Notes under the pieces: generated by a model
Told to the model about the DNA's origin: nothing
The model's database searches: none
Seen by the model: the letters and a program-made list of their open reading frames with translations, nothing else
Position numbers and translations under genes: made by a program
In this document: piece by piece, positions 1-10,307 of the stretch
Layout: the number at the start of each line of letters is the position of its first letter
How positions within the stretch are numbered: position 1 is the stretch's first letter
Source: Kineosporia succinea
Lineage (GTDB): Bacteria > Actinomycetota > Actinomycetes > Actinomycetales > Kineosporiaceae
DNA: 64,000 nucleotides
Direction: 5' to 3'
Assembly (NCBI RefSeq): GCF_030811555.1
Contig: NZ_JAUSQZ010000001.1
Location: forward strand, 744,001-808,000

Positions 1-2
1 TC

Positions 3-239
3 GCCCCGGACTGGCCGCACGGGGTGGAGCCGGCCGTCGACCTGACCCTGGTGGGCCGCTTCTACGAACGCTACGGCGACCACACCGTCACGATCGCCCA
101 CCAGGTGCACTTCATCGAGACCGGCGCCCTGCCCGAGCCGCGTCCCCGGGAGGCGATCGACGTGCGGGTGCCGACCACCACGTCCACCATCAGCTCACCA
201 GTCGTGCACCGTGCCGTCCGCCAGCCGGTTGAACGGTAG
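3..239 (+). CDS. phoU: PhoU-like phosphate regulator, C-terminal fragment
   Basis: The frame is open from the window edge, so the start lies outside. The visible 78 residues contain [20 protein letters not shown], which resembles the last helix of PhoU (a metal-binding helical-bundle protein with a D-H pair near its end). PhoU proteins modulate the PstSCAB phosphate transporter and the PhoR sensor kinase. After the family's usual end the frame runs on about 40 low-complexity residues and overlaps the 3' end of the convergent mannonate dehydratase gene by 45 bp. The family call rests on this short tail only. Confidence 0.6.
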   Translation, partial: APDWPHGVEPAVDLTLVGRFYERYGDHTVTIAHQVHFIETGALPEPRPREAIDVRVPTTTSTISSPVVHRAVRQPVER

Positions 240-1424
240 ATAGGCGCGCTGGTACTCGTATTTCGCGGCCTCGGCCAGATCCAGGTCGACCCCGAGGCCA
301 GGCCGCTCCCCCGGGTGCAGCAGCCCGTCGCTGAACGTGAACGACTGCCGGAAGACCTCATTCGTGCGTTCGCCGTGCTTCATGTACTCCTGGATTCCGA
401 AGTTGTGGATCGCCAGGCCCAGGTGCATCTGGGCGGCCAGTCCCACCGGTGAGATGTCGGTCGGGCCGTGCATCCCCGACTTGATCTGGTACTGACTGGC
501 GTGGTCCAGAACCTTTTTCAGGTGGGTGACGCCCCCGGTGTGCGTGACCGCGCTGCGCACGTAGTCGATCAGCTGCTCACGGATGATCAGCTGGTAGTCC
601 CACACGGTGTTGAAGATCTCGCCGATCGCCAGCGGCGTGGTGGTGTGCTGCCGCACCAGACGCAGGGCCTCCTGGTTCTCGGCGGGCGTCACGTCCTCCA
701 GCCAGAACAGGTCGTACGGCTCCAGCGACTTGCCCAGCCGCGCCGCCTGGATCGGGGTCAGCCGGTGGTGCGAGTCGTGCAGAAGCGGCAGCTCGGGCCC
801 GAACTCGTGGCGCACCGCCTCGAACACGGTCGGCACATGACGCAGGTAGGAGCGGGTGTCCCAGTCCTCCTCGGCCGGCAGATCACCCCGCTGCGCGGGC
901 TCGTGGTCGTAGCGCCCGCCGTCGTAGGTGGCGTTGGAGGCGATGCCGTAGATCGATTTCAGCCCCGGCACCCCCGTCTGCACCCGGATCGCCCGATAGC
1001 CCTGCTCCTGGTGCTCGCGGATACTGTCGAACAGCTCCGGCAGCTCCTGGCCCGAGGCGTGCCCGTAGGCCAGCAGCCCCGTGCGGGACGCTCCGCCCAG
1101 CAGCTGGTAGAGCGGCATGTTCGCGGCCCTGGCCTTGATGTCCCACAGGGCCACGTCGACCGCCGCGATCGCCGCCATCGTCACCGGACCGCGCCGCCAG
1201 TAGGCGCTGCGGTACAGGAACTGCCAGGTGTCCTCGATTCTCGAGGCGTCACGCCCGATCAGCAGCGGCACCACGTGTTCGCGCAGGTAGGCGACCACGG
1301 CCAGCTCCCGGCCGTTCAGCGTGCCGTCGCCCAGCCCCACCAGCCCGTCGTCGGTCTCCAGACGAAGGGTGACGAAGTTACGGTCGGGACTGGTGACGAC
1401 GACGTCGGCCTTGACGATCTGCAC
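195..1424 (-). CDS. manD: D-mannonate dehydratase (enolase superfamily)
   Basis: This 409-residue enolase-superfamily protein should dehydrate D-mannonate to 2-keto-3-deoxygluconate in hexuronate catabolism. Visible residues match the ManD active site: R147 and Y159 (the acid/base pair), metal ligands D217, E243 and E269, and H219 in HDSHH. H318 in MHGP is also placed correctly. The annotation RspA (starvation sensing) is an older name for the same family, and some members have very low ManD activity, so substrate is inferred. The GTG start is preceded at good spacing by a GGAGGA ribosome site. It is transcribed alone from a clear promoter at 1451-1479. Confidence 0.85.
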   Translation of the reverse strand: MQIVKADVVVTSPDRNFVTLRLETDDGLVGLGDGTLNGRELAVVAYLREHVVPLLIGRDASRIEDTWQFLYRSAYWRRGPVTMAAIAAVDVALWDIKARAANMPLYQLLGGASRTGLLAYGHASGQELPELFDSIREHQEQGYRAIRVQTGVPGLKSIYGIASNATYDGGRYDHEPAQRGDLPAEEDWDTRSYLRHVPTVFEAVRHEFGPELPLLHDSHHRLTPIQAARLGKSLEPYDLFWLEDVTPAENQEALRLVRQHTTTPLAIGEIFNTVWDYQLIIREQLIDYVRSAVTHTGGVTHLKKVLDHASQYQIKSGMHGPTDISPVGLAAQMHLGLAIHNFGIQEYMKHGERTNEVFRQSFTFSDGLLHPGERPGLGVDLDLAEAAKYEYQRAYLPFNRLADGTVHDW

Positions 1425-1737
1425 TGATCCTCCTGGGTTGGCTCCCGGCGACGCTAGGCAGATCGCGAACCCCGGTCAAGGGTCATCCGCCGGCGTGGAG
1501 GGGGCACCCTTTCATTTCGGGAACACCCGTACGATCGACGAAGAAATCACCGGATGACCTTGTCGTGCGTCCAGGCGTTTCTGGAACCATGCCCCCTGCG
1601 CCGCCCGGATTCGCGAGCGGTGCAGGCTCCCCCGGGTCGTTCGCGATCCCCCGGGCCGACGGTGAGCCGGGCACCGCGATTCGGGCGGTCACGGTCGAGA
1701 GAGGCCACAGTCGAGAGCAGAAGCAGAGCGGGAGCAG
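1425..1737. other. Non-coding gap between manD and ctaD
   Basis: This 313-base gap separates the stop of ctaD from the start of manD. It contains the manD promoter near its left end. I see no convincing hairpin terminator for ctaD and no open frame with coding character. Confidence 0.5.
1451..1479 (-). promoter_or_regulatory. Promoter of the mannonate dehydratase gene
   Basis: On the minus strand TTGACC is followed by exactly 17 bases and then TAGCGT, a good match to the housekeeping -35/-10 pattern. Predicted transcription start is about 20 bases before the GTG, leaving room for the visible GGAGGA ribosome site. Confidence 0.65.
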
Positions 1738-3501
1738 TCAGTCTTCGACACCCCGGTTGCCGGTCCCCTCGCCCGGATGGCCGGCGTTCAGGCCCGGGCC
1801 GCGGTCGCCCAGGTCGGCGTGGTCGGTGGGCCCGCTGGTCTCGTCGAGGGGACGGTCGGCGGCGGCGATCTCCGGGTGGTGCAGGTCGAAAGCCGGTCGC
1901 TCGGAACGGATGCGGGGCAGACGGACGAAGTTGTGGCGGGGTGGTGGGCAGCTCGTCGCCCATTCCAGCGACGCGGCGTAGCCCCACGGGTCGTCGGGCA
2001 GCTGTTCGTAGGGCTTGCGGGAGGTGCGCCAGAGGTTGAGCGCGAACGGCACGATCGACAGCGCCAGGATCAGCGAGCCCACGGTCGAGATCTGGTTGTA
2101 GAGCTGGAATCCGTCTTCGGGCAGGTAGTCGGCATAGCGGCGGGGCATGCCCTCGACGCCGAGCCAGTGCTGGATGAGGAACGTGGTGTGGAAACCGATG
2201 AAGGTCATCCAGAAGTGCAGCTTGCCGAGCGGTTCGTCGAGCATCCGGCCGGTGAGTTTCGGCCACCAGAAGTAGAACCCGCCGAACATCGCGAACACCA
2301 CCGTGCCGAACACCACGTAGTGGAAGTGCGCGACCACGAAATAGCTGTCCGAGAGCTGGAAGTCGAGCGGCGGCGAGGCCAGGATGATGCCCGTCAGCCC
2401 GCCGAGCAGGAAGGTGACGAGGAACCCCAGCGCCCAGACCATCGGCGTCTCGAACGTGATGGAGCCGCCCCACATCGTGCCGATCCAGTTGAAGAACTTC
2501 ACCCCGGTCGGCACCGCGATCAGCATGGTCATGAACGCGAAGAACGGCAGGGCCACCTGGCCGGTCGCGTACATGTGGTGCGCCCAGACCGACATCGACA
2601 GGGCGGCGATCGAGATCGTGGCGAAGACCAGCGTCTTGTAACCGAAGATCGGCTTACGGCTGAAGACCGGCAGGATCTCGGTGACGATGCCGAAGAACGG
2701 CAGCGCGATGATGTAGACCTCGGGATGCCCGAAGAACCAGAACAGGTGCTGCCACAGCAGAGCTCCCCCGTTCTCCGGCTCGAACACCTGGGCGCCGAAG
2801 CGCCGGTCGGCCTCCAGCGACAGCAACGCGGCGGCCAGCGGCGGGAAGGCCATGATCACCAGGATCGAGGTGACCAGGGTGTTCCAGGTGAAGATCGGCA
2901 TCCGGAACATGGTCATCCCGGGAGCCCGCAGGCACATGATCGTGGTGATGAAGTTGACCGCGCCGAGGATGGTGCCGACCCCGGCCAGGGCCAGGCCCAT
3001 CACCCACAGGTCACCGCCGAGGCCGGGCGAGAACACGGCGTTCGACAGCGGGGCGTAGGCGAACCAGCCGAACGACGCCGCGCCCTGCCGGGTCAGGAAA
3101 CCGGCCACCACGATCAGCCCGCCGAACAGGAACAGCCAGTACGACAGCATGTTCAGCCGCGGGAAGGCCACGTCGGGCGCACCGATCTGCAGCGGCATGA
3201 TCGCGTTGGCGAAGCCGGCGAACAGGGGCGTGGCGAAGAGCAGCAGCATCACCGTGCCGTGCATGGTGAAGAGCTGGTTGTACTGGTTCTTGTCGTTGAC
3301 GATCTGGACGCCGGGCTCGAACAGTTCCAGCCGGATCAGCACCGCCATCAGCCCGGCCACCAGGAAGAACCCGAAAGACGTCACCAGATAGAGGTTCCCG
3401 ATGACCTTGTGATCGGTACTGGTGAGCCAGCGCTGCAGGTCACGGCCCTTGCGGGTCGTCACCGGGTGCCGCGTCAGCTGGGGTTCGGACAGGAGCGTCA
3501 T
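1738..3501 (-). CDS. ctaD: Cytochrome c oxidase subunit I (aa3 type)
   Basis: This is the catalytic subunit of the terminal heme-copper oxidase, an integral membrane protein of about 12 helices. The start chosen (MTLLSEPQ, 587 residues) sits behind a GGAGGG ribosome site. An upstream extension to 3600 lacks family character. Hallmarks are visible: MHGTVML (low-spin heme histidine), [11 protein letters not shown] (CuB histidine and cross-linked tyrosine), WAHHMY (two CuB histidines) and [11 protein letters not shown] (heme histidines). The hydrophilic C-terminal tail of about 70 residues is charged and poorly conserved, as in other actinobacteria. Subunits II, III and IV are not in the window, so this may be a stand-alone or additional ctaD copy. 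A short inverted repeat (TGCCA and TGGCA, 3586-3599) lies upstream. Confidence 0.95.
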   Translation of the reverse strand: MTLLSEPQLTRHPVTTRKGRDLQRWLTSTDHKVIGNLYLVTSFGFFLVAGLMAVLIRLELFEPGVQIVNDKNQYNQLFTMHGTVMLLLFATPLFAGFANAIMPLQIGAPDVAFPRLNMLSYWLFLFGGLIVVAGFLTRQGAASFGWFAYAPLSNAVFSPGLGGDLWVMGLALAGVGTILGAVNFITTIMCLRAPGMTMFRMPIFTWNTLVTSILVIMAFPPLAAALLSLEADRRFGAQVFEPENGGALLWQHLFWFFGHPEVYIIALPFFGIVTEILPVFSRKPIFGYKTLVFATISIAALSMSVWAHHMYATGQVALPFFAFMTMLIAVPTGVKFFNWIGTMWGGSITFETPMVWALGFLVTFLLGGLTGIILASPPLDFQLSDSYFVVAHFHYVVFGTVVFAMFGGFYFWWPKLTGRMLDEPLGKLHFWMTFIGFHTTFLIQHWLGVEGMPRRYADYLPEDGFQLYNQISTVGSLILALSIVPFALNLWRTSRKPYEQLPDDPWGYAASLEWATSCPPPRHNFVRLPRIRSERPAFDLHHPEIAAADRPLDETSGPTDHADLGDRGPGLNAGHPGEGTGNRGVED

Positions 3502-3613
3502 CCGTGAGCCTTCCCTCCGGGACGAGCCACGTGCGGGAACCGTCGAACGCCGTGCGCCCGCCAGTCTGCCCCCGTTCCGGCGTGGTGCCAAGGATGGCAA
3601 GGTTGTCAGCCGG

Positions 3614-5038
3614 TCAACGGCTCCCGGCCGCCTGCTGCAGCAGCCCGGTGGTCGAACGGCCGCTCAGGTAGGGCAGCAACAGCACCCGCCCGCCCCAGCC
3701 CCGCACCAGTTCGGCCTCCGGCATGGGCGCACCGCTGTAGTCGCCCCCCTTGACCCACACGTCCGGGCGCAATCGGGCGAGCGTCATCGATGGGTCATCC
3801 TCGTCGAAAACAATGACCCCGTCGACGCATTCGAGAGCGAGCAGCATCTCGGCCCGTTCCCGCTGCGCCACCACCGGCCGGGCCGGGCCCTTCAGCCGCC
3901 GCACCGACGCGTCACTGTTGAGCAGCACGATCAGGGTGTCCCCGACGCGGCGGGCGGTCTGCAGACAGGAGAGGTGGCCGACGTGGAGCAGGTCGAAACA
4001 GCCACCGGTGGCGATGATTCGGCCACCGGAAGCCCGCACGTCGCGAACCCGTCGCTCGACGGCGTCCCAGCCCAGGGCCGGGGTCCGCGCCTGGTCACGA
4101 GGGTGATGGTGGACGTCGTGGTCGCCCGGGACGGCCGGGTCGCCGGCTCTCTCCTCACTCGGCGCGAACGAGGAGGCGCCGCCGGACGCGACCCAGCGTG
4201 ACGCGTCATGCGTGGCGCGGACGACGGCCTCGGACACCACGCGTCCCCGGGCCACCGACACCGCGACCGACGCCACGAAACAGTCACCGGCACCGCACGG
4301 ATCGCCGCCCTCGACCACCGGGGCGGGCACGTACAGCGTCTCGGTGGCGGCCTGGGCCAGGTACGCCCCCCGGGCCCCGGCGGTGACGCAGACAGCTCTG
4401 ACCCGCCAGCGTTCCCGCAGCTCAGAGGCCGGATCAGCGCTCTCGTCACCGACCCGCGCGCGGGCCTCGGCCAGGTTGGGCGTCACCAGGAGACAGCCGG
4501 GAACCGGGTCGCCACCGCGGGGGTGCGGGTCCCAGACGACGGGCGTGCGCGGGGCGAGACGCGCGAGCAGGCGCCGGATCCCGGGATCGCGCGTGACGCC
4601 CGCGCCGTAGTCGGAGACCAGCACCACGTCGGCGGTCTCGAGGAACTCGGCCAGTGCACCGAGCGTGGCGGGGTCGAGTGCGGTGGGAGTGCCGGGGCCA
4701 CCCTCGTCCAGCCTCAGCAGGCACTGGCCGTCGGCCCGCAGACGGGTCTTGGTCCGCGTCGGGCCCTCGTGGCCCAGCGGCAGCAGGTCGACGTGCGGGG
4801 CCAGCAGCGCGCGCAGCCGCCGGCCCTCGGCATCCTCGGCGAGCGGGGCGGCGAGGCGGACCCGCATCTGCGGGCCCCGGCCGAGCAGCGCCGTAAGACC
4901 GGCTCCACCAGCACGTTCCACCACTCGCTGGGCATCGAGCACGGGCACCGGGGCGTCGGGGGCGATCCGGCTCACCACGCCGTGCACGTCACGGTCGAGC
5001 AGCACGTCACCGAGGACGGCGATCGTGCGGGCCGTCAT
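3614..5038 (-). CDS. hldE: Bifunctional heptose-7-phosphate kinase / heptose-1-phosphate adenylyltransferase
   Basis: This 474-residue two-domain enzyme is in the pathway to ADP-heptose. Residues 1 to about 300 form a ribokinase/PfkB domain ([20 protein letters not shown] near the start; GAGDCF anion hole). Residues about 335 to 474 form a cytidylyltransferase-fold domain ([12 protein letters not shown], then VKGGDY). The ATG overlaps the gmhA stop as ATGA, so the two are translationally coupled. Full-length bifunctional HldE is typical of Gram-negatives making LPS core. In an actinobacterium the product more likely feeds a glycoconjugate or secondary metabolite. The phosphatase step (GmhB) is not in the window. 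Confidence 0.88.
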   Translation of the reverse strand: MTARTIAVLGDVLLDRDVHGVVSRIAPDAPVPVLDAQRVVERAGGAGLTALLGRGPQMRVRLAAPLAEDAEGRRLRALLAPHVDLLPLGHEGPTRTKTRLRADGQCLLRLDEGGPGTPTALDPATLGALAEFLETADVVLVSDYGAGVTRDPGIRRLLARLAPRTPVVWDPHPRGGDPVPGCLLVTPNLAEARARVGDESADPASELRERWRVRAVCVTAGARGAYLAQAATETLYVPAPVVEGGDPCGAGDCFVASVAVSVARGRVVSEAVVRATHDASRWVASGGASSFAPSEERAGDPAVPGDHDVHHHPRDQARTPALGWDAVERRVRDVRASGGRIIATGGCFDLLHVGHLSCLQTARRVGDTLIVLLNSDASVRRLKGPARPVVAQRERAEMLLALECVDGVIVFDEDDPSMTLARLRPDVWVKGGDYSGAPMPEAELVRGWGGRVLLLPYLSGRSTTGLLQQAAGSR

Positions 5039-5754
5039 CGGGGCACCACCACACTCCCCTCGAGAAGACCCGGGCGTGGTGCCGGCCTCACCCCCGTCCC
5101 AGGCCGCGGCCCCACGGGCGGACCGTCGCGCAGCAGCTCGGCGTCCACCGCCGCACAGATCGCGTGCACGGCCATCAGGTGCACCTCCTGCACGGCCGCG
5201 GTGCTGGTCGCGTCCACGCAGAACGCCTCGTCGGCGATCTCGGCGAGCGGGCTGCCCGGCGGCCCGGTCAGCGCCCAGACCGTGATGCCGCACTCCTTGG
5301 CCCGCGCCGCCGCCGCGAGGACGTTCGGACTCCGCCCGCTGGTCGAGAGCAGTACGAGTACATCGCCGGTGCGCCCGTGAGCCTGCACCTGGCGGGCGAA
5401 CATCTCGTCGGCCCCGTAGTCGTTGACCAGCGCGGTGAGACTCGAGGTCTCGGCGCTGAGGCAGAGTGCCGACAGCGGGCGGCGTTCCGCCAGGAACCGG
5501 CCCACCAGCTCCGCCGTCAGGTGCTGCGCCTCGGCCGCGCTGCCCCCGTTACCGGCGGCCAGCACGCGTCCCCCGGCCCGGAAGGTCTCCGCCAGCCGCC
5601 GCCCCCAGGCCTGGAGCACCGCCGCGTCCCTCCGCAACGAGCCCAGGCCCCCGGCCAGGTCGTCGAGGTGCTCCTCGACCCAGCTGACCACGCACAGCGC
5701 GTCCGGACCGCTCCGGGCCCCGGGAACCGGGGAAATCTCGACGGGCGTCGTCAT
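5035..5754 (-). CDS. gmhA: Sedoheptulose-7-phosphate isomerase
   Basis: This 239-residue SIS-fold enzyme should convert sedoheptulose 7-phosphate to D-glycero-D-manno-heptose 7-phosphate, the substrate of the coupled HldE. Family motifs are clear: GNGGSAAEAQHLTAELVGRF, SLTALVNDYG, and STSGRSPN for the sugar-phosphate loop. The chosen ATG follows an AGGAGGTG ribosome site, and the open frame further upstream has no family similarity. The C-terminal 40 residues are an unconserved proline/glycine-rich tail. Gene order gmhA-hldE with ATGA overlap supports one pathway. Confidence 0.9.
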   Translation of the reverse strand: MTTPVEISPVPGARSGPDALCVVSWVEEHLDDLAGGLGSLRRDAAVLQAWGRRLAETFRAGGRVLAAGNGGSAAEAQHLTAELVGRFLAERRPLSALCLSAETSSLTALVNDYGADEMFARQVQAHGRTGDVLVLLSTSGRSPNVLAAAARAKECGITVWALTGPPGSPLAEIADEAFCVDATSTAAVQEVHLMAVHAICAAVDAELLRDGPPVGPRPGTGVRPAPRPGLLEGSVVVPR

Positions 5755-5952
5755 CGCACCTCCTGAAGATGGCCCCTCCGCTGAACGGGAGGCGATCGTG
5801 CCCGGCGACTCCCCGGTAAGCCAATTGGTGGCTCGGGAGGAGGCCGAACCCGATGCGGGCCACGGTGAGCCGACGGACGCCCGTGCGCACCACCCGTATC
5901 CGGAGGCCACGCCCGACTGGCGTCACGTTGGGTATCTGGCAGAGTCGCGAGT

Positions 5953-5981
5953 GCACCGGGGACGACGGAACGTCCCGGTGC
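5953..5981. promoter_or_regulatory. Inverted repeat in leader of the alcohol dehydrogenase-catalase operon
   Basis: Arms GCACCGGGGACG and CGTCCCGGTGC pair with one bulged base around a short loop. It lies about 65 bases before the dehydrogenase ATG and could be an operator or an mRNA hairpin. The function is not known. Confidence 0.4.
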
Positions 5982-6044
5982 CACCCGACTCTTCCGTGAA
6001 GCAGCCGCGGATCCGTCATCCGAGAAGACACGGAACGGAGACCG

Positions 6045-7229
6045 ATGCGCGCCGTCACCTGGCAGGGCACGAAGGACATCCGGGTCGAGGACGTCCCCGA
6101 CCCCACGATCCAGGACCCGACCGACGTGATCGTGAGGATCACCTCGACCGGCCTGTGCGGTTCCGACCTCCACCTCTACGACCCGCTCGGCCCGTTCCTG
6201 GACGCCGGCGACATCCTGGGTCACGAGCCGATGGGCGTCGTTCAGGAGGTCGGGCCGCAGGTCACGAACCTGAAGCCGGGCGACCGCGTGGTCGTCCCCT
6301 TCAACGTCTCGTGCAACACGTGTTTCATGTGCTCGCAGGGGCTCCAGTCGCAGTGCGAGACCACCCAGGTCCACGAACAGGGCAAGGGCGCCGCGCTGTT
6401 CGGCTACACCAAGCTGTACGGCCAGGTCCCGGGCGGCCAGGCCGAGTACCTGCGCGTGCCCTTCGGCGACACCCTGCCGATCAAGGTGCCGGACGGCCCG
6501 CCCGACACCCGCTTCCTGTTCCTCTCCGACGTGCTGCCCACGGCCTGGCAGGGCGTGAAGTACGCGGACGTGCCACCCGGCGGCTCCCTGGTGGTGCTGG
6601 GTCTCGGCCCGATCGGTGACATGGCCACCCGGGTCGCCCAGCATCTCGGGGCCGGTCAGGTCATCGGGGTCGACCTGGTGCCCGAGCGTCTCGAGCGTGC
6701 GGCCTCGCACGGCGTGCACACCATCGACCTGAACCAGCACGGCGACAACCTCGTCGAGCTGCTCCGCGACCTGACCGACGGACGCGGCCCGGACTCGGTG
6801 ATCGACGCCGTCGGCATGGAGGCGCACGGTTCCCCCGCGGCCGGTCTCGCCCAGAAGGCCACCGGCCTGCTGCCCGACCCGCTGGCCCGGAAACTCATGC
6901 AGACCACCGGTGTCGACCGGCTCGAGGCTCTGCACACGGCCATCGACCTGGTGCGGCGCGGTGGCACGATCTCGCTGAGCGGGGTCTACGGCGGCATGGC
7001 CTCGCCGATGCCGCTGATGACCATGTTCGACAAGCAGATCCAGCTCCGCATGGGCCAGGCCAACGTGTGGCGCTGGGTGCCCGAGATCCTGCCGCTCCTC
7101 GTCGACGGCGACCCGTTCGGCGTCGAGAGCTTCGCCACGCACACGCTGCCGCTGTCCGAGGCCCCGAACGCGTACGAGCAGTTCCAGAAGAAGCAGGACG
7201 GCATGGTCAAGGTCGTCTTCCAGCCCTGA
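6045..7229 (+). CDS. Zinc-dependent alcohol dehydrogenase
   Basis: This 394-residue medium-chain dehydrogenase oxidises an alcohol or aldehyde with NAD(P). Visible features are the catalytic zinc site GLCGSDLH with GHEPMG, the four-cysteine structural zinc lobe (CNTCFMCSQGLQSQC), and the Rossmann motif GLGPIG. The insertion pattern and length resemble the glutathione-independent formaldehyde dehydrogenase-like subgroup; true substrate is unknown. The start follows a GGAG site. Only 10 bases separate it from the catalase gene, so they are probably one transcript, which suggests a role in stress or aldehyde detoxification. Confidence 0.85.
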   Translation: MRAVTWQGTKDIRVEDVPDPTIQDPTDVIVRITSTGLCGSDLHLYDPLGPFLDAGDILGHEPMGVVQEVGPQVTNLKPGDRVVVPFNVSCNTCFMCSQGLQSQCETTQVHEQGKGAALFGYTKLYGQVPGGQAEYLRVPFGDTLPIKVPDGPPDTRFLFLSDVLPTAWQGVKYADVPPGGSLVVLGLGPIGDMATRVAQHLGAGQVIGVDLVPERLERAASHGVHTIDLNQHGDNLVELLRDLTDGRGPDSVIDAVGMEAHGSPAAGLAQKATGLLPDPLARKLMQTTGVDRLEALHTAIDLVRRGGTISLSGVYGGMASPMPLMTMFDKQIQLRMGQANVWRWVPEILPLLVDGDPFGVESFATHTLPLSEAPNAYEQFQKKQDGMVKVVFQP

Positions 7230-7239
7230 AAGGTTTTAC

Positions 7240-9240
7240 ATGAGTGAATATCTCACCACGTCCCAGGGTGTCCGGCTGCCCGACACCGACCACTCGCTGA
7301 AGGCCGGCCGCCGCGGGCCCACCCTGATGGAAGACTTCCATCTGCGCGAGAAGATCACCCACTTCGACCACGAGCGCATCCCCGAACGCGTGGTGCACGC
7401 CCGTGGCGCCGCCGCGCACGGCGTGTTCGTCTCGTACGGCACCGATCTCACCCGGGCCCGGTTCCTGGCCGAGGAGGGGCACGAGACCGAGGTCTTCGTG
7501 CGGTTCTCCACCGTGCTGGGCTCCCGCGGCTCGGCCGACACCGTGCGCGACACCCGCGGTTTCGCGGTGAAGTTCTACACCGACGAGGGCAACATGGACC
7601 TGGTCGGCAACAACATCCCGGTGTTCTTCATCCAGGACGGGATCAAGTTCCCGGACATCATCCACGCCGGGAAACCGCACCAGGACCGCGAGATCCCGCA
7701 GGCCCAGTCGGCGCACGACACGTTCTGGGACTTCGTCTCCCTGCACACCGAGGCCACGCACCACGTCTTCTGGAACATGAGCGACCGCGGCATCCCCCGC
7801 TCGTACCGCACGATGGAGGGCTTCGGCGTCCACACCTTCCGGCTGCGCGACGCCGAGGGGAACACCCACCTGGTCAAGTTCCACTGGAAGCCCGTGTCGG
7901 GCGTCCATTCGCTGGTGTGGGAGGAGGCGCAGATCGCCGCGGGCGTCGACCCCGACTTCCACCGCCGCGACCTGGCCGACTCGATCGACGCCGGCGCGTT
8001 CCCGGAGTGGGAGCTCGGCGTGCAGGTGCTCCCCGACGACGGCACCGAGACCTTCGCCGGGATCGACCTTCTCGACCCGACGAAGCTCGTGCCCGAAGAG
8101 CTCGCACCCGTGGTCAAGCTGGGCCGGCTCACCCTGAACCGCAACCCCACCAACTATTTCGCCGAGACCGAGCAGGTCGCCTTCCACACCGGCAACCTGG
8201 TGCCGGGCATCGAGGTGACCAACGACCCGCTGATGCAGGCCCGGCTGTTCTCCTACCTGGACACGCAGCTGACGCGCCTGGGCGGGCCCAACTTCACCCA
8301 GCTGCCGATCAACCGGCCGCACTGCCCGGTGAACGACATGTTCCGGGAAGGCATGCACCAGAGCGAGATCCACGAGGGCGTCACGCCGTACAAGCCGAAC
8401 GGGCTGGACGACGACCGGCCCCTGGTCGACGAGGACGACGGTTACACCCAGACTCCCCGGCTCGTGGAGGGTGAGGTCGGCCGCGGCAATCCGGTCAGCT
8501 TCGACGACCACTTCACCCAGGCCGCGCTCTTCTACCGCAGCCTGACCCCGGTCGAGCAGGCCCACGTCGCCGAGGCCTTCACCTTCGAGCTGGGCAAGTG
8601 CCTCGAGCAGACGATCAAGGAACGCGAGCTCGCGGTGCTGGCCCACGTCGACCCCGCGCTGGCCTCGATCGTGGCCGAGGGCCTGGGACTGGCCGTGCCC
8701 GGGGGCATTCCGGCCGTGGGCGACGTCGAGCCCTCCCCCGCGCTCTCGCAGGTCGTCACCGTGCCGGGCCCGATCGCCGGCCGCAAGATCGGGGTGATCG
8801 CCGACGACGACTCCGACCTGGCCGGGATCCGGACCCTGCGCAAGGCCCTGCTCAAGCAGGGTGCCGAGCTGCTGGTCATCGGCCCCCGAGGTGGTTTCAT
8901 CGGCAAGGGCCGCAGCAAGGAGATGACGCAGCGGTCGGCGCTCACGGCCCGGTCGATCGAGTTCGACGCCGTGCTGGTGGCGGGCGGCACCGGCCACCGA
9001 CCCGACCTCAAGACCGTGATCCTGCTGCAGGAGGCGTACAGGCACTGCAAGGGCGTCGGCGCCTGGGGTGACGGCGCCGAGGTGCTCACCGGGGCGGGCA
9101 TTCCCGCCGACGGCCCGGGTGTGCTGCACGGCGAGAGCGCCGACAAGGCTTTCTCCACCGAGCTGATCGCCACGCTGGGCCTGCACCGGGTCTGGCAGCG
9201 CGCCGACGACGTGATGGCCGACGCGGTCGCACCCGCCTGA
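7240..9240 (+). CDS. katE: Large-subunit catalase (HPII/KatE type)
   Basis: This 666-residue protein breaks down hydrogen peroxide. Residues 1 to about 480 are the heme catalase core: the active-site stretch [16 protein letters not shown] contains the catalytic histidine, [18 protein letters not shown] contains the distal asparagine region, and RLFSYLDTQ carries the proximal heme tyrosine. Residues about 500 to 660 form the DJ-1/PfpI-like flavodoxin domain found only in clade 2 large catalases. It lies 10 bases after the dehydrogenase and is followed by a strong hairpin. Confidence 0.93.
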   Translation: MSEYLTTSQGVRLPDTDHSLKAGRRGPTLMEDFHLREKITHFDHERIPERVVHARGAAAHGVFVSYGTDLTRARFLAEEGHETEVFVRFSTVLGSRGSADTVRDTRGFAVKFYTDEGNMDLVGNNIPVFFIQDGIKFPDIIHAGKPHQDREIPQAQSAHDTFWDFVSLHTEATHHVFWNMSDRGIPRSYRTMEGFGVHTFRLRDAEGNTHLVKFHWKPVSGVHSLVWEEAQIAAGVDPDFHRRDLADSIDAGAFPEWELGVQVLPDDGTETFAGIDLLDPTKLVPEELAPVVKLGRLTLNRNPTNYFAETEQVAFHTGNLVPGIEVTNDPLMQARLFSYLDTQLTRLGGPNFTQLPINRPHCPVNDMFREGMHQSEIHEGVTPYKPNGLDDDRPLVDEDDGYTQTPRLVEGEVGRGNPVSFDDHFTQAALFYRSLTPVEQAHVAEAFTFELGKCLEQTIKERELAVLAHVDPALASIVAEGLGLAVPGGIPAVGDVEPSPALSQVVTVPGPIAGRKIGVIADDDSDLAGIRTLRKALLKQGAELLVIGPRGGFIGKGRSKEMTQRSALTARSIEFDAVLVAGGTGHRPDLKTVILLQEAYRHCKGVGAWGDGAEVLTGAGIPADGPGVLHGESADKAFSTELIATLGLHRVWQRADDVMADAVAPA

Positions 9241-9247
9241 TGTCCGG

Positions 9248-9291
9248 CCGGCTGCCCGTCCACGCCGTCGACGTCCGGGACGGGCAGCCGG
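9248..9291 (+). terminator. Hairpin terminator after katE
   Basis: Perfect 14-bp arms (CCGGCTGCCCGTCC and its complement) flank a 16-base loop just 7 bases after the catalase stop. There is no T-run, as is common in high-GC actinobacteria. Confidence 0.65.
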
Positions 9292-9349
9292 AGCACCATC
9301 CGAACCGCCCGGCGGTTCGTCAGGAGCAACAAGAGCTAGGAGAACCACG

Positions 9350-10243
9350 GTGAGCGACCAGTACACCTTCACCAATCCGGTCGACCAGTACACGATGCCG
9401 AAGCCCGACGAGCAGTACCAGGACGGGCCGGGCCTCGACGCGGAGCTGAGCCCGCGGGCCGACCACGGCGAGAAGACCTACCGCGGCACCGGCCGGCTGA
9501 CGGGGCGCAAGGCGCTGGTCACCGGGGCGGACTCGGGCATCGGGCGGGCCGTGGCCATCGCCTTCGCCCGGGAGGGCGCCGATGTGGTGCTGTCGTACCT
9601 GCCCGAGGAGGCCGAGGACGCCGAGGCGGTGGCGAAGCTGGTCACCGAGGCCGGGCGCACGGCCGTGCTGGCCCCGGGGGACGTGTCCGACGAGCGGTAC
9701 GCCCGGGGGCTCGTGCAGAAGGCCGTGACCGAGCTGGGCGGACTCGATCTGGTGGTGAACGTGGCCGGGCGGCAGCAGACCGCCGAGAAGCTCGAGGACA
9801 TCACCACCGAGAGCTTCGACACCACGGTGCGCACCAACCTGCACGCCATGTTCTGGATCTGCCAGGAGGCCCTGCCGCACCTGCCGGCCGGCTCGGCCAT
9901 CATCAACACCAGCTCGGTGCAGGCCTACAGCCCGTCACCCACGCTGGTCGACTACGCGATGACCAAGGCCGCCATCAACACCTTCAGCAAAGCCCTGGCC
10001 CAGCAGCTGGCCCCACGCGGCATCCGGGTGAATGTGGTTGCCCCGGGTCCGATCTGGACGCCGCTCCAGGTGGCGGGTGGGCAGCCGACCGAGGCGCTGC
10101 CGGAGTTCGGGCAGCAGACGCCGCTGGGCCGCCCCGGTCAGCCGGCCGAGCTCGCACCGGCCTACGTGTACCTGGCGTCCGCCGAGTCCGGTTACACGGT
10201 GGGCGAGACGCTCACGGTCACCGGGGGCATGCCCACCCCGTGA
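9350..10243 (+). CDS. SDR family oxidoreductase (YghA-like)
   Basis: This 297-residue classical short-chain dehydrogenase has an extended N-terminus of about 50 residues, as in the YghA/YhdF subgroup. Visible motifs are the nucleotide loop [12 protein letters not shown], the catalytic S-Y-K set in [22 protein letters not shown], and PGPIWTPL. It reduces or oxidises a carbonyl/alcohol with NAD(P)H; substrate is unknown. The GTG start has an AGGAGA site. Its position after catalase is typical of stress-gene blocks, although a hairpin separates them. Confidence 0.88.
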   Translation: MSDQYTFTNPVDQYTMPKPDEQYQDGPGLDAELSPRADHGEKTYRGTGRLTGRKALVTGADSGIGRAVAIAFAREGADVVLSYLPEEAEDAEAVAKLVTEAGRTAVLAPGDVSDERYARGLVQKAVTELGGLDLVVNVAGRQQTAEKLEDITTESFDTTVRTNLHAMFWICQEALPHLPAGSAIINTSSVQAYSPSPTLVDYAMTKAAINTFSKALAQQLAPRGIRVNVVAPGPIWTPLQVAGGQPTEALPEFGQQTPLGRPGQPAELAPAYVYLASAESGYTVGETLTVTGGMPTP

Positions 10244-10255
10244 GCCTTCGCACCG

Positions 10256-10290
10256 GAACCGGGGGCAGCCGGGTTGCCCGCCCCCGGTTC
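10256..10290 (+). terminator. Hairpin terminator after the SDR gene
   Basis: Perfect 11-bp arms (GAACCGGGGGC and GCCCCCGGTTC) flank a 13-base loop 12 bases after the stop codon. Confidence 0.65.
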
Positions 10291-10301
10291 TGGTGTGGAA
10301 T
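10274..10301 (+). promoter_or_regulatory. Candidate promoter for a leaderless SRPBCC gene
   Basis: TTGCCC, 16 bases, then TGGAAT, which ends 6 bases before the ATG at 10308. That geometry would start the transcript at or next to the ATG. No ribosome site is visible. The -35 lies in the loop of the preceding terminator. Confidence 0.4.
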
Positions 10302-10307
10302 TGCCGC

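Noticed and set aside
1777-3507. A 576-residue plus-strand open frame opposite ctaD
   Set aside because: It is antisense to a fully convincing cytochrome oxidase gene and has the His/Gln/Arg/Glu-rich composition typical of shadows in high-GC DNA.
5930-5935. GGGTAT as a sigma-B-type -10 for the alcohol dehydrogenase-catalase operon
   Set aside because: No GTTT-like -35 lies 14-16 bases upstream, and it is 110 bases from the start codon. The stress role of the operon tempts one to see it, but the sequence does not support it.
7207-9393. A 728-residue minus-strand open frame opposite katE
   Set aside because: Antisense shadow; the plus strand encodes an intact catalase with all active-site motifs.
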